IMG/VR virus record: IMGVR_UViG_3300042521_000446
Span: 1 to 27,315 of that record
Origin: a virus
Length of the DNA: 27,315 bases
Strand: one strand, 5' to 3'
Both the position numbers and the translations under genes were made by a program. Numbering within the stretch: position 1 is the first letter of the stretch; each line of letters opens with the position of its first letter. The notes beneath the pieces were generated by a model, which did not search any database, had not been told where the DNA came from, and saw nothing but the letters and a program-made list of their open reading frames with translations. This document shows, piece by piece, positions 7,937 to 14,252 of this stretch.

Positions 7937-8190
7937 TGTCCCACCCAAAACGCAGGTAGGGCAGAAGTGGGACAGGGCAGTTCCCATGCAGCGCAGGCGT
8001 TCTCGGCATCCGTCCTACCTTCCTCTCCTACTCTTAAAGAGTAATAAAAAGAAGAGAAGGAAAGGGCGCGTAGGGGATTCTGCGAAGTAGGTAGGACACT
8101 GGCAGGTAGGGATGATTGCCCCAAACCTCTTGCGCCAGAAAGGATCTCAGGGATTTTGAGGTAGGACACCATCCCCACCTAGGTAGGACA
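7937..8190. repeat. Cluster of AGGTAGGACA repeats in a 286-bp non-coding stretch
   Basis: Three exact plus-strand copies of AGGTAGGACA lie at 8089-8098, 8159-8168 and 8181-8190. One-mismatch or partial copies are AGGTAGGGCA at 7954, AGGTAGGG at 8104 and AGTGGGACA at 7966. Inverted forms are CGTCCTACCT at 8011-8020 and TGTCCCACC at 7937. A 15-bp inverted repeat (8029-8043) sits in the middle. The copies lie between the primase-helicase stop and the next leftward gene. Iteron-like origin, operator array or a decayed repeat-coding 3' tail are all possible. Confidence 0.65.
8029..8043. repeat. 15-bp palindrome TACTCTT-A-AAGAGTA
   Basis: A perfect inverted repeat with 7-bp arms and a single central base, AT-rich, in a GC-rich genome. 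Flanks are also partly complementary (CCTTC.CTCT on the left, AGAGAAGG on the right), so a longer imperfect hairpin of about 50 nt can form. It lies within the AGGTAGGACA repeat cluster. It could be an operator or an unwinding element; lack of a following T-run on the minus strand makes a simple terminator unlikely. Confidence 0.5.
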
Positions 8191-10233
8191 TCACCGCCGG
8201 TAGACGTAAGCCCTGCTTCCGCCGATACTGCCTCGGTAACGCCTGTAACCCAGCCGCTTGAGCACGTCCGCCACTTGCATCTGATCACCCCTGCTTTGGC
8301 GTTCAACGGGCTTTTTAATGGCATCGGTGAGCAACTTCTCAGTGGTAATGTCCGTAAGTGGATTCTTCTTTAACCAAGCTTCAATTTCAGCCTGCCAAGG
8401 ATTGTCCACGACGTAAGATTCGTTTTCGCTTGCAAGCAGGCGTTCCATGTCAGCAGGCAGCCTGCTGGTCTCACCATTGCGGTATGCAGCAACAGCGGCG
8501 GACCATATTGCATCACGCTCCAGTAATAGCGCGGCGGTGTCAATTTGGTCAGCCTGCGTCTTGGTTGTGGGTATGACCCAGAACCGCCGGTTGCCAGTTT
8601 CATCCACCAAAAAGCCGGTGGTTCGGTTAGTCGTGCCAACAATGATTCCGCGCCTAGGGAATGCTTCAGTTGACTTGCCGTAAGGCACGCGGAACATATC
8701 AACCGCCTGCGATAGGAACGCTTTGACTTGACCGGCGTGCTTGCGATTGGTTACATGGTCAAGCTCTGCCCACTCCATAATCCAAGAGCGGTGTAATACC
8801 ATCAGGTCATCTTTTGAGCTGATGTCACCTAAGGCATCACTGAAGAAGTCACCGGCAAGGCAGTTCCAGAATGATGACTTGTAAGCGCCTTGGTCGCCCA
8901 TGATCACGCAAGCGGTATCGTGCTTGCAACCAGGGTTGTAGGCACGTGCAACTGCACCGATGAGCGTGCGCTTTAGCATTTCGTCGTAGATGGTGCCTGG
9001 CGTGTCACTAGGTCGCAGGTAGCCAGTGGACAGCGCTTCGATGTAAGCAGGCGCAACGGTTGCGGCAACGCGGTCGAGGTACTCGACAACCGGGTCATAA
9101 GGCGACTCGTTAGCCACCTGCACAATGCAGTCCAGGGCAACCTCCTTGGAGACCTTGTAACCCATCTCTGCCAGGGTGAGGTAAAACCGCTCGGCGCCTT
9201 CAATGGGAGCGCCGTCTACTTCAATGCGCTGGGTGAAGGTGTTGTAGCGGTAGGCGCTGTCGCCGTGCCGCAGCAGGTTGAGCAGCTCTGCAGCATTCAT
9301 CGGCTGCAATTGCGGGTTCACCGCTGACGGCGGCTGCTTGCTTGCAGGCCGCTCACGGCGGACAGGCTCAAGTTGCTGCCGCCCGCGCCAACCATCTTGC
9401 TTGGCCAGTTGACCAAGGGTGCCAAGGGTGATGCCACCGCCAGACTTGAAGCCGCGCCACTTGTGTTCGCAGTCACCGGGCTTGAACTTGGATGACTGCG
9501 CTGACCAGTTGATCCAGTCAGCCAGCAGGGCATCGTCGACGCTGTGTAGTGCCATGCCCACCTCAAGCCACTGGTCATAGTCATCAGCGCGGCTGGGTTG
9601 CAGCGCTTCGAGGTATGACCGCGCTCGCGCTGTGTCGTCACTGCCGGCAGCAGTCATCAACGGCAACGGCGCCTGCACAGGCTGCCGTAGCATCCGCGCT
9701 AACAAATCCGCCGGTGCCTCAGCAATGTCCACATCGCTTGGCGATCGACCTGGCACCCAGCTATAGCCAGAGGTCAACGGGTGCGCACCGGCAATGACGG
9801 ACTGGCAGCCATCCCAGCGCAGCTCAACCTGTTCGGGCTTGCCTTCGCTGTCAATGACGCCAGTTTTGTACTTACGAGTGCGGATGTCTGCCCAGTACTG
9901 CTGAGGCACTTGGTAAATGATCTGAAACCGCCCGTCGCGGCCACTGGTTACGGTCCAAGACTGCGGCAACGAGCTGACCGGGATGCCCCATTCATCGAAC
10001 AGCCGCGACGCGGACTTGCCGTCATGGTCAACGAACAGCAGGCCACCGCTAAGGGTGCCGCAACAAACGCCAATTGCCTTGGCGCGGCCAGACTTCAGCT
10101 CATTGCCAAGCTGAGCGCGAGTGATGTGGCCATCCTGCCAATCTTTGATGTATGGCCGTTTTTCGCCATCAACTGGCACATAAGACCAGTCACGTGGCAG
10201 CTTCATGAGCTGCGCCAACAGGTCACTGCTCAT
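8191..10233 (-). CDS. Primase/helicase: bifunctional prim-pol N-terminus, PriCT-2, VapE-type helicase
   Basis: 680 aa. Residues about 10-180 resemble the bifunctional primase-polymerase domain (GVCCGTLSGGLLFVDHDGKS, acidic pair at D69/D71). Residues about 200-265 match a PriCT-2 linker (ARSYLEALQPSRADDYDQWL, then WRGFKSGGGI). The C-terminal half is the virulence-associated-E/VirE-type SF3-like ATPase: Walker A MGDQGAYKSSFW (445-456), Walker B SWIMEWAELD (483-492), sensor IVGTTNRTTGF (531-541) and ETGNRRFWVIP (545-555, arginine finger). It probably primes and unwinds at the phage origin. The start overlaps the 57-aa RHH gene as ATGA. No separate phage DNA polymerase is in the window. Confidence 0.9.
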   Translation of the reverse strand: MSSDLLAQLMKLPRDWSYVPVDGEKRPYIKDWQDGHITRAQLGNELKSGRAKAIGVCCGTLSGGLLFVDHDGKSASRLFDEWGIPVSSLPQSWTVTSGRDGRFQIIYQVPQQYWADIRTRKYKTGVIDSEGKPEQVELRWDGCQSVIAGAHPLTSGYSWVPGRSPSDVDIAEAPADLLARMLRQPVQAPLPLMTAAGSDDTARARSYLEALQPSRADDYDQWLEVGMALHSVDDALLADWINWSAQSSKFKPGDCEHKWRGFKSGGGITLGTLGQLAKQDGWRGRQQLEPVRRERPASKQPPSAVNPQLQPMNAAELLNLLRHGDSAYRYNTFTQRIEVDGAPIEGAERFYLTLAEMGYKVSKEVALDCIVQVANESPYDPVVEYLDRVAATVAPAYIEALSTGYLRPSDTPGTIYDEMLKRTLIGAVARAYNPGCKHDTACVIMGDQGAYKSSFWNCLAGDFFSDALGDISSKDDLMVLHRSWIMEWAELDHVTNRKHAGQVKAFLSQAVDMFRVPYGKSTEAFPRRGIIVGTTNRTTGFLVDETGNRRFWVIPTTKTQADQIDTAALLLERDAIWSAAVAAYRNGETSRLPADMERLLASENESYVVDNPWQAEIEAWLKKNPLTDITTEKLLTDAIKKPVERQSRGDQMQVADVLKRLGYRRYRGSIGGSRAYVYRR

Positions 10234-10403
10234 GACTCGCGGCGTCCCGTAGCAGGCAGCAGGCCTTGCTTGTCAAGGCGCATGGCCTGCTCGACTACGA
10301 GTCGCAGCACGGCACTACGGGACAAGCCAGCGACGCGACGGGCATCAAGCCAAGCAAGCTGTTCAGCCGTGAACTGGACCGAAAGCGGGTGAGCTAGCTC
10401 CAT
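10230..10403 (-). CDS. 57-aa ribbon-helix-helix protein, first gene of leftward operon
   Basis: A short ORF from ATG at 10403: MELAHPLSVQFTAEQLAWLD followed by ARRVAGLSRSAVLRLVVEQA. The pattern (beta strand LSVQFT, helix AEQLAWLDARRVA, then G-L-S-R-S-A-V-L-R helix) is a classic CopG/Arc-like RHH domain. The stop overlaps the primase-helicase ATG as ATGA. It is the first leftward gene, 17-20 nt from a candidate promoter containing a dyad, so autoregulation of the divergent control region is a natural inference. Confidence 0.75.
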   Translation of the reverse strand: MELAHPLSVQFTAEQLAWLDARRVAGLSRSAVLRLVVEQAMRLDKQGLLPATGRRES

Positions 10404-10420
10404 GGGTTTTAGCGGTGGGC

Positions 10421-10449
10421 TTGCGCAGCCTAGCGCTTTTTGCTAAGGT
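10421..10449 (+). promoter_or_regulatory. Rightward promoter candidate for HNH/helicase operon
   Basis: TTGCGC (10421-10426) and TAAGGT (10444-10449) are spaced by 17 nt, and a TG extension precedes the -10 (TGC before TAAGGT). Predicted start about 10456, 16 nt before ATG at 10472. A near-perfect dyad, CCTAGC (10429-10434) and GCTAAGG (10442-10448), lies inside the promoter and could be an operator for the RHH protein. Confidence 0.5.
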
Positions 10450-10454
10450 TGCAA
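10427..10454 (-). promoter_or_regulatory. Leftward promoter candidate for primase-helicase operon
   Basis: On the minus strand, TTGCAA (10454-10449) and TAGGCT (10432-10427) are separated by 16 nt, with predicted start near 10420 and the RHH ATG at 10403. Both boxes deviate from consensus at one or two positions. It physically overlaps the rightward candidate. Confidence 0.45.
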
Positions 10455-10471
10455 GGCCACCAGCAGTGCCA

Positions 10472-10981
10472 ATGACCAAATCAGTCCCATTACCACCTCT
10501 TGAGGTGATTACAGAACTTATTCAGTACGATCAGGAAACCGGATTTTTTTCTTGGAAAAAGGCTGCAGGAGGAAAAACTGCAGGAGCCGAAGCTGGTTGT
10601 ATTGATGCCAATGGATACAAGCGCATCAGGATTAATGGCCGCAAATATCAAGCGCAAAGACTGGCTTGGCTATTGGCGACAGGAGAAGACCCTGGCGACT
10701 TTCATGTTGACCACATTAATTCAAATCCAAGTGACAATTCATTTGTTAATCTTCGGTTGGCAAGTAATACAGAAAATGCCTGCAATCGCGGCGCTCCAAA
10801 AAATAGCAGCAGCGGCTACAAAGGCGTAAGCTGGAAAAAATCGAAAAACAAATGGAATGCGCAAATACAATCAAATGGCGTAAAAAAGAATCTTGGATAT
10901 TTTGATACGGCAGAGGATGCTCACGCCGCTTATTGCAAAGCATCTCAACAGTTGCACGGAGTTTTTGCTAGAGGATTATGA
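10472..10981 (+). CDS. HNH endonuclease with C-terminal AP2 DNA-binding domain
   Basis: 169 aa from ATG at 10472; the frame is open from a GTG at 10415, but that would overlap the promoter. HNH core at residues 79-98: VDHINSNPSDNSFVNLRLAS (D80-H81, N89, N93). An AP2-like module follows at 115-158, containing GYKGVSWKKSKNKWNAQI and later YFDTAEDAHAAYCKA. HNH-AP2 proteins are typical free-standing homing endonucleases of phages. The gene is visibly more A/T-rich than its neighbours, consistent with recent acquisition. It overlaps the helicase start as ATGA, so it is the promoter-proximal gene of the operon. Confidence 0.92.
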   Translation: MTKSVPLPPLEVITELIQYDQETGFFSWKKAAGGKTAGAEAGCIDANGYKRIRINGRKYQAQRLAWLLATGEDPGDFHVDHINSNPSDNSFVNLRLASNTENACNRGAPKNSSSGYKGVSWKKSKNKWNAQIQSNGVKKNLGYFDTAEDAHAAYCKASQQLHGVFARGL

Positions 10982-12345
10982 ACCTCCGCCCCTACCAGCA
11001 ACAACTCATCACCGATATCCGCCTGCAGTACCAGCTCGGCAAGCGCACAGTGCTAGCAGTGCTGCCAACCGGCGGCGGCAAGACGGTGTGCTTCAGCTAT
11101 ATCGCCCAGTCCGCCGCCAAAAAAGGCAACCGCGTCTGCATACTTGTCCACCGCGCAGAGCTGCTGGACCAGGCCAGCCGCAGCCTTACGGCTATGGGCG
11201 TGACGCATGGCCGCATCGCAGCAGGCCGCAACATGGACCTAAGCCATGCGGTGCAGGTGGCCAGTGTGCAGACCCTTGCCCGGAGGCTGCACAAGCTGCC
11301 GGGGGAGTTCTTTCAGCTCTTGGTGGTGGACGAGGCGCACCACACCAATGCAGGCCAGTGGGCGACGGTCATTCGCCATTTCCAAATAGCGCACGTTTTA
11401 GGAGTGACAGCGACGCCATGCCGTGGTGACGGTCGTGGGCTTGGTGACCACTATGAGGCCATGGTGCAGGGCCCCAGCGCTGCGTGGCTGACCGATAACG
11501 GCTACCTAGCCAATGCTCGCGTGCTGGCACCGCCGGGGTTTGACACTGCCGGGCTGCGCAAGAAGATGGGCGACTTTGACGCCAAGCAAGCAGAGGAGCG
11601 CGTCGGGACCATCATGGGCGACTGCGTTAGCCACTACCGCAAGCACCTGGCAGGGCAGACAGCTATCGCCTTCTGCTGCTCAGTGGCGCATGCCGAAGCG
11701 GTTGCGGCGCTATTCATGTCCCAGGGCATCCCAGCCGCCAGCATTGATGGCACCATGACCACCGACCAGCGCAGAGACCTGTTAACAGCATTGGGCACTG
11801 GCCGCATCAAGGTGCTGACCAGTTGCAGCTTGATTGGCGAGGGCGTAGACGTGCCCAGCGTCGGCGGCTGCATCCTGCTCAGGCCAACGCAGAGCGTCAG
11901 CCTGCATTTGCAAATGATCGGCCGCTGCCTGAGGCCAAGCCACGGCAAGACCGCTGTGGTGCTGGACCATGTGGGCAACACGCTCAGGCTAGGGCATCAC
12001 CTTGAGGACCGCGACTGGACACTGGATGGTGCCAAAAAGCGCGACCGCGAGCAAGCGCCCAGCGTCAAGGTGTGCCCGGTGTGCTTCGCTACCAGCATGA
12101 GCGCCACACAGGTCTGCCCTGACTGCGGGCATGTGTTCGCCCCGCAGGAGGCCAGGGAGCTAAAGGTGGTCGAGGGTGAGCTGCAGGAGTTGCAACGCCA
12201 GCAACGCCGCGAACAAGGCAACGCGCAAACTCTGCAACAACTCATTGCGCTAGGTCAGCAAAGAGGCTACAAAAACCCGGTGGCATGGGCAAAGCATGTT
12301 CTGGCCGCCCGTCAAACCAAAGGACAATGGAGCAAAGTCAAATGA
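10978..12345 (+). CDS. DEAD/DEAH-box superfamily 2 DNA helicase
   Basis: 455 aa SF2 helicase of the ResIII/RadD-like type. Q-like start LRPYQQQLI (3-11), motif I PTGGGKT (30-36), motif Ia-like LVHRAELLDQA (57-67), motif II VVDEAHH (116-122), motif III GVTATPCRGD (142-151), motif V-like IGEGVDVP (286-293) and motif VI QMIGRCLRP (312-320). C-terminal Cys4 zinc ribbon CPVC...CPDC (366-383). Likely ATP-dependent remodeling of replication or recombination intermediates. ATGA overlaps at both ends show tight coupling. Confidence 0.93.
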   Translation: MNLRPYQQQLITDIRLQYQLGKRTVLAVLPTGGGKTVCFSYIAQSAAKKGNRVCILVHRAELLDQASRSLTAMGVTHGRIAAGRNMDLSHAVQVASVQTLARRLHKLPGEFFQLLVVDEAHHTNAGQWATVIRHFQIAHVLGVTATPCRGDGRGLGDHYEAMVQGPSAAWLTDNGYLANARVLAPPGFDTAGLRKKMGDFDAKQAEERVGTIMGDCVSHYRKHLAGQTAIAFCCSVAHAEAVAALFMSQGIPAASIDGTMTTDQRRDLLTALGTGRIKVLTSCSLIGEGVDVPSVGGCILLRPTQSVSLHLQMIGRCLRPSHGKTAVVLDHVGNTLRLGHHLEDRDWTLDGAKKRDREQAPSVKVCPVCFATSMSATQVCPDCGHVFAPQEARELKVVEGELQELQRQQRREQGNAQTLQQLIALGQQRGYKNPVAWAKHVLAARQTKGQWSKVK

Positions 12346-12902
12346 CAGTAGCAGCAACTAGCAAACGCGATTCGTGGGTTAATCGCGCCTGGTATGTGCA
12401 GCCTGAGACAGCAAACCGCTTAAAGTCTTATGTCAACAGACAGCAGGAAAATGGGATAAACATTGATGCAAGTGATGTCGTAAATGAAGCGCTAGCAGCA
12501 TTTTTAAGTAACAATGCTGCAACGCCAAGTGAACCAGCATCTGAGCTTGCTGACTTAGTTGATCTTGTGGTCAGCCTTAAAAATGATATTGAAGAATTGC
12601 AGAAATGGCGCAAATCGCAAGTTGCGACGGAAGAGCAGTGGGTCGAAGATTTGCGCTTAAAAATTAAACGAGCACATGGACGTGGTTGGGTTATTAGAGC
12701 AATGGCAAAAACAAAACTTAATCCAGACGGCAGGTGTCAGTTGACTAGAATTGCAGAAAATAGAAAACGAACGTCTGTTATATTGCCTTTGAGTTGGATA
12801 GAAAGCGAATCTAAAGCAATCTTTGAAATTGTTGATCATATTTGCACAATGCACAAGCAAAAAGGATTATCATTGCAAGACGCACTTAAGAGTTATTGGT
12901 GA
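12342..12902 (+). CDS. RHH/coiled-coil protein with integrase-arm-like C-terminus (uncertain)
   Basis: 186 aa from ATG at 12342 (ATGA overlap with the helicase stop); longer in-frame starts exist upstream. Residues about 13-55 look like an RHH-type DNA-binding unit (AWYVQPETANRLKSYVNRQQ, then INIDASDVVNEALAAFL). Residues about 70-115 are a coiled coil. The final 70 residues (containing CQLTRIAENRKRTSVILPLS, then a WIESESKAIFEIVDHI helix) remind me of the N-terminal arm-binding domain of cyanobacterial tyrosine integrases, but no catalytic domain follows. The gene is A/T-rich relative to flanks. Function is unknown; DNA binding is a fair inference. Confidence 0.6.
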   Translation: MTVAATSKRDSWVNRAWYVQPETANRLKSYVNRQQENGINIDASDVVNEALAAFLSNNAATPSEPASELADLVDLVVSLKNDIEELQKWRKSQVATEEQWVEDLRLKIKRAHGRGWVIRAMAKTKLNPDGRCQLTRIAENRKRTSVILPLSWIESESKAIFEIVDHICTMHKQKGLSLQDALKSYW

Positions 12903-13327
12903 GCGAGCAACGCATCCAGCAGGAAATCCGGCTAGCCATCAGCCACGGTGATATTAAGGTGTTCCGCAACAACACCGGCACCCTGCGCGACCAGCATGGC
13001 CGCCCTGTGCAGTTTGGCCTGGCCAAGGGCAGTGCTGACCTGATCGGCTGGCGGACGGTCACCGTCACCCCTGAGATGGTCGGCACCCAGGTGGCTGTGT
13101 TTCTCAGCATCGAGGTCAAGACACCCACCGGCAGGCTCAGGCCAGAGCAGCAGCAGTGGCTTGATGCGGTGCAAGCTGCCGGCGGCATTGCTGGCGTGGC
13201 ACGCAGCGTTGAGGATGCCCAACGGTTGACCATGCGTGACCAGGGCGGTAGTATCACTTCAGCCACAAGCCGGATGCATGGCCCGGAGTTAGTCCTGTCA
13301 GCGACGAAGGCTGACCATCACCCATAA
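12899..13327 (+). CDS. VRR-NUC domain nuclease
   Basis: 142 aa from GTG at 12899, which forms a GTGA overlap with the preceding stop; an in-frame TTG lies 3 nt earlier. The PD-(D/E)XK-type core is visible: QQEIRLAI helix, GLAKGSADLIGWR (D47), SIEVKT (E72, K74), QQQWLDAVQAAGG and AGVARS. VRR-NUC proteins are structure-specific nucleases, often beside phage helicases. The last about 30 residues after QRLT are encoded by the first copy of a 50-bp repeat and look unlike the family, so the 3' end may be an extension by readthrough. Confidence 0.87.
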   Translation: MSEQRIQQEIRLAISHGDIKVFRNNTGTLRDQHGRPVQFGLAKGSADLIGWRTVTVTPEMVGTQVAVFLSIEVKTPTGRLRPEQQQWLDAVQAAGGIAGVARSVEDAQRLTMRDQGGSITSATSRMHGPELVLSATKADHHP

Positions 13328-13375
13328 GCCGGATGCAGGGGCCGGAGATAGTCCCGCCGACGACGCAGGTCGGCC
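13267..13375. repeat. Imperfect 50-bp direct repeat, 59-bp period
   Basis: Copies at 13267-13316 and 13326-13375 both begin AAGCCGGATGCA and match at 39 of 50 positions by my count without gaps. Copy 1 encodes the C-terminal tail of the VRR-NUC protein and copy 2 begins at its stop. The rest of 13328-13424 has no ORF. Confidence 0.75.
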
Positions 13376-13424
13376 GCCTCGGGGGTCGGGCGTTACCTGA
13401 CCTCATCCATTCCCCTCACCACGC

Positions 13425-13452
13425 TTGACCACGGCGGCACATGGTGTAGGAT
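13425..13452 (+). promoter_or_regulatory. Sigma-70-type promoter for the second rightward operon
   Basis: TTGACC (13425-13430) and TAGGAT (13447-13452) with 16-nt spacing. Predicted transcription start near 13459, giving a leader of about 47 nt before ATG at 13506. It is the best consensus match I noticed in the window and lies in a gap following the VRR-NUC gene. Confidence 0.6.
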
Positions 13453-13462
13453 ATGTGCATCA

Positions 13463-13498
13463 GGGGGCAAGACCCCCACTCGGCAGCCCGGAGGCTGC
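13463..13498 (+). promoter_or_regulatory. Two tandem hairpins in 5' leader
   Basis: GGGGG-CAAGA-CCCCC (13463-13477) is followed by GCAGCC-CGGA-GGCTGC (13483-13498). Both stems are perfect. The second ends 7 nt before the ATG at 13506, so it occupies the ribosome-binding region. There is no T-run, so a Rho-independent terminator is unlikely; a transcript-stabilising or translation-controlling leader fits better. Confidence 0.55.
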
Positions 13499-13505
13499 GC
13501 TTCAG

Positions 13506-13757
13506 ATGCTGATCCTTCAGGAAACTGGTACTCCGTTTACTGAGGCACAGCTTGATGCTGCTTTTGCCAAGGTTGCCGATCCTGCCGATTGGCGCAATCC
13601 CATCAACTACGCAGTTGTTGACCGGGACGAAGTGCACGTCACCGTTTCTGCAATCGGTTACTACACCGCTGCGCCTGTCACGGTGAAGGATCTGGGCTGG
13701 AATGACGAGTTCATGATCTTTTCTCCGGGCTATCGACTGGGACCTGCCGGGGCTTGA
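13506..13757 (+). CDS. Conserved-looking small hypothetical protein
   Basis: 83 aa from ATG at 13506 (MLILQETGTPFTEAQLDAAF). The frame is open to 13425, but that part overlaps promoter and hairpins, so the internal ATG is the start. Predicted order: a helix (TEAQLDAAFAKVAD), then beta strands (VHVTVSAIGYYTAAPVTVKD) ending with EFMIFSPGYRLGPAG. No domain recognised. First gene after the promoter and hairpin leader, so likely early and abundant. Confidence 0.65.
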   Translation: MLILQETGTPFTEAQLDAAFAKVADPADWRNPINYAVVDRDEVHVTVSAIGYYTAAPVTVKDLGWNDEFMIFSPGYRLGPAGA

Positions 13758-13817
13758 CCCACGCGGCCAACCGGGAGCCGCACCCAATCCCGGCACCATT
13801 CCACCCGCTTTAACACC

Positions 13818-13997
13818 ATGACAACCACAATTGCCCTGTTGACCGCCTTGCTGCTGCTACCACTGCTGGTTCTGCTCTGGGCAACGGAGTCAACCGAGCA
13901 ACGCGCCAAGCGACTGCGCGGCTACGGCTGGACGCAGCGCCGCATTGCGGAGCACATGCACATCAGCCGTTACCGCGTCCGTCTAGCACTGGCGTAA
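13818..13997 (+). CDS. Membrane-anchored helix-turn-helix micro-protein
   Basis: 59 aa. Residues 5-21 are a very hydrophobic segment (IALLTALLLLPLLVLLW), then TESTEQRAKRLR, then a Hin/resolvase-like helix-turn-helix: GYGWTQRRIAEHMHISRYRV. A single N-terminal membrane span plus a C-terminal HTH is unusual; similar small proteins recur, to my memory, in cyanophage genomes. It lies 60 nt after the preceding gene. Role unknown; tethering of DNA to the membrane or a membrane-regulated DNA-binding activity are possibilities. Confidence 0.7.
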   Translation: MTTTIALLTALLLLPLLVLLWATESTEQRAKRLRGYGWTQRRIAEHMHISRYRVRLALA

Positions 13998-14004
13998 AGA
14001 AAAC

Positions 14005-14027
14005 GGGGCGGCCACACCAACCGCCCC
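14005..14027. promoter_or_regulatory. GC hairpin in the gap before the 66-aa gene
   Basis: GGGGCGG (14005-14011) and CCGCCCC (14021-14027) form a perfect 7-bp stem with a 9-nt loop. No T-run follows on the plus strand; on the minus strand the stem is followed by GTTTTCTTT, which would suit a leftward terminator, though no leftward gene is upstream of it here. More likely a leader or intercistronic mRNA-stability structure. Confidence 0.5.
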
Positions 14028-14051
14028 ACCTCAACACACCGCGTTAATTCT

Positions 14052-14252
14052 ATGACCGACTCAGACCGCTACTGGACTTTCATCACTGCAGCGCAGTATG
14101 CCGGTAACTTCTTTACCGCCTTGGCTGAAGCCGGCCTCAAGGCTGACCCGATCAACCGCGAGCGCCTGCTGCTGGCATTCCCGGAGATTTACGCAACCTA
14201 TGGCCCTAGCAGCCGGCTGCACCGCAAACTGCGCGAGGGGGTGGAAGCATGA
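14052..14252 (+). CDS. Small hypothetical protein upstream of exonuclease
   Basis: 66 aa (MTDSDRYWTFITAAQYAGNF, ..., [14 protein letters not shown]). Helical, ATGA overlap with the RecE-like gene. No known domain recognised. The conserved coupling to the recombination pair suggests an accessory of that module, but nothing in the sequence proves it. Confidence 0.7.
   Translation: MTDSDRYWTFITAAQYAGNFFTALAEAGLKADPINRERLLLAFPEIYATYGPSSRLHRKLREGVEA

Noticed and set aside
7897-8178. 93-codon minus-strand ORF in the non-coding stretch
   Set aside because: It spans the repeats and has a Ser/Pro-rich patchy composition; it is more likely an open frame by chance than a gene, though a decayed 3' extension of the helicase cannot be excluded.
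8034-8324. 96-codon minus-strand ORF across the repeat cluster and the end of the primase-helicase
   Set aside because: Different frame from the helicase and no protein-like pattern.
9781-10392. 203-codon plus-strand ORF
   Set aside because: Antisense to the prim-pol/RHH genes, which have clear domains.
13463-13477. GGGGG-CAAGA-CCCCC as a terminator
   Set aside because: No T-run follows on either strand and it directly follows a good promoter.
14005-14027. Rho-independent terminator on the minus strand (stem plus GTTTTCTTT)
   Set aside because: No leftward gene lies upstream that would need it; kept only as a structure.
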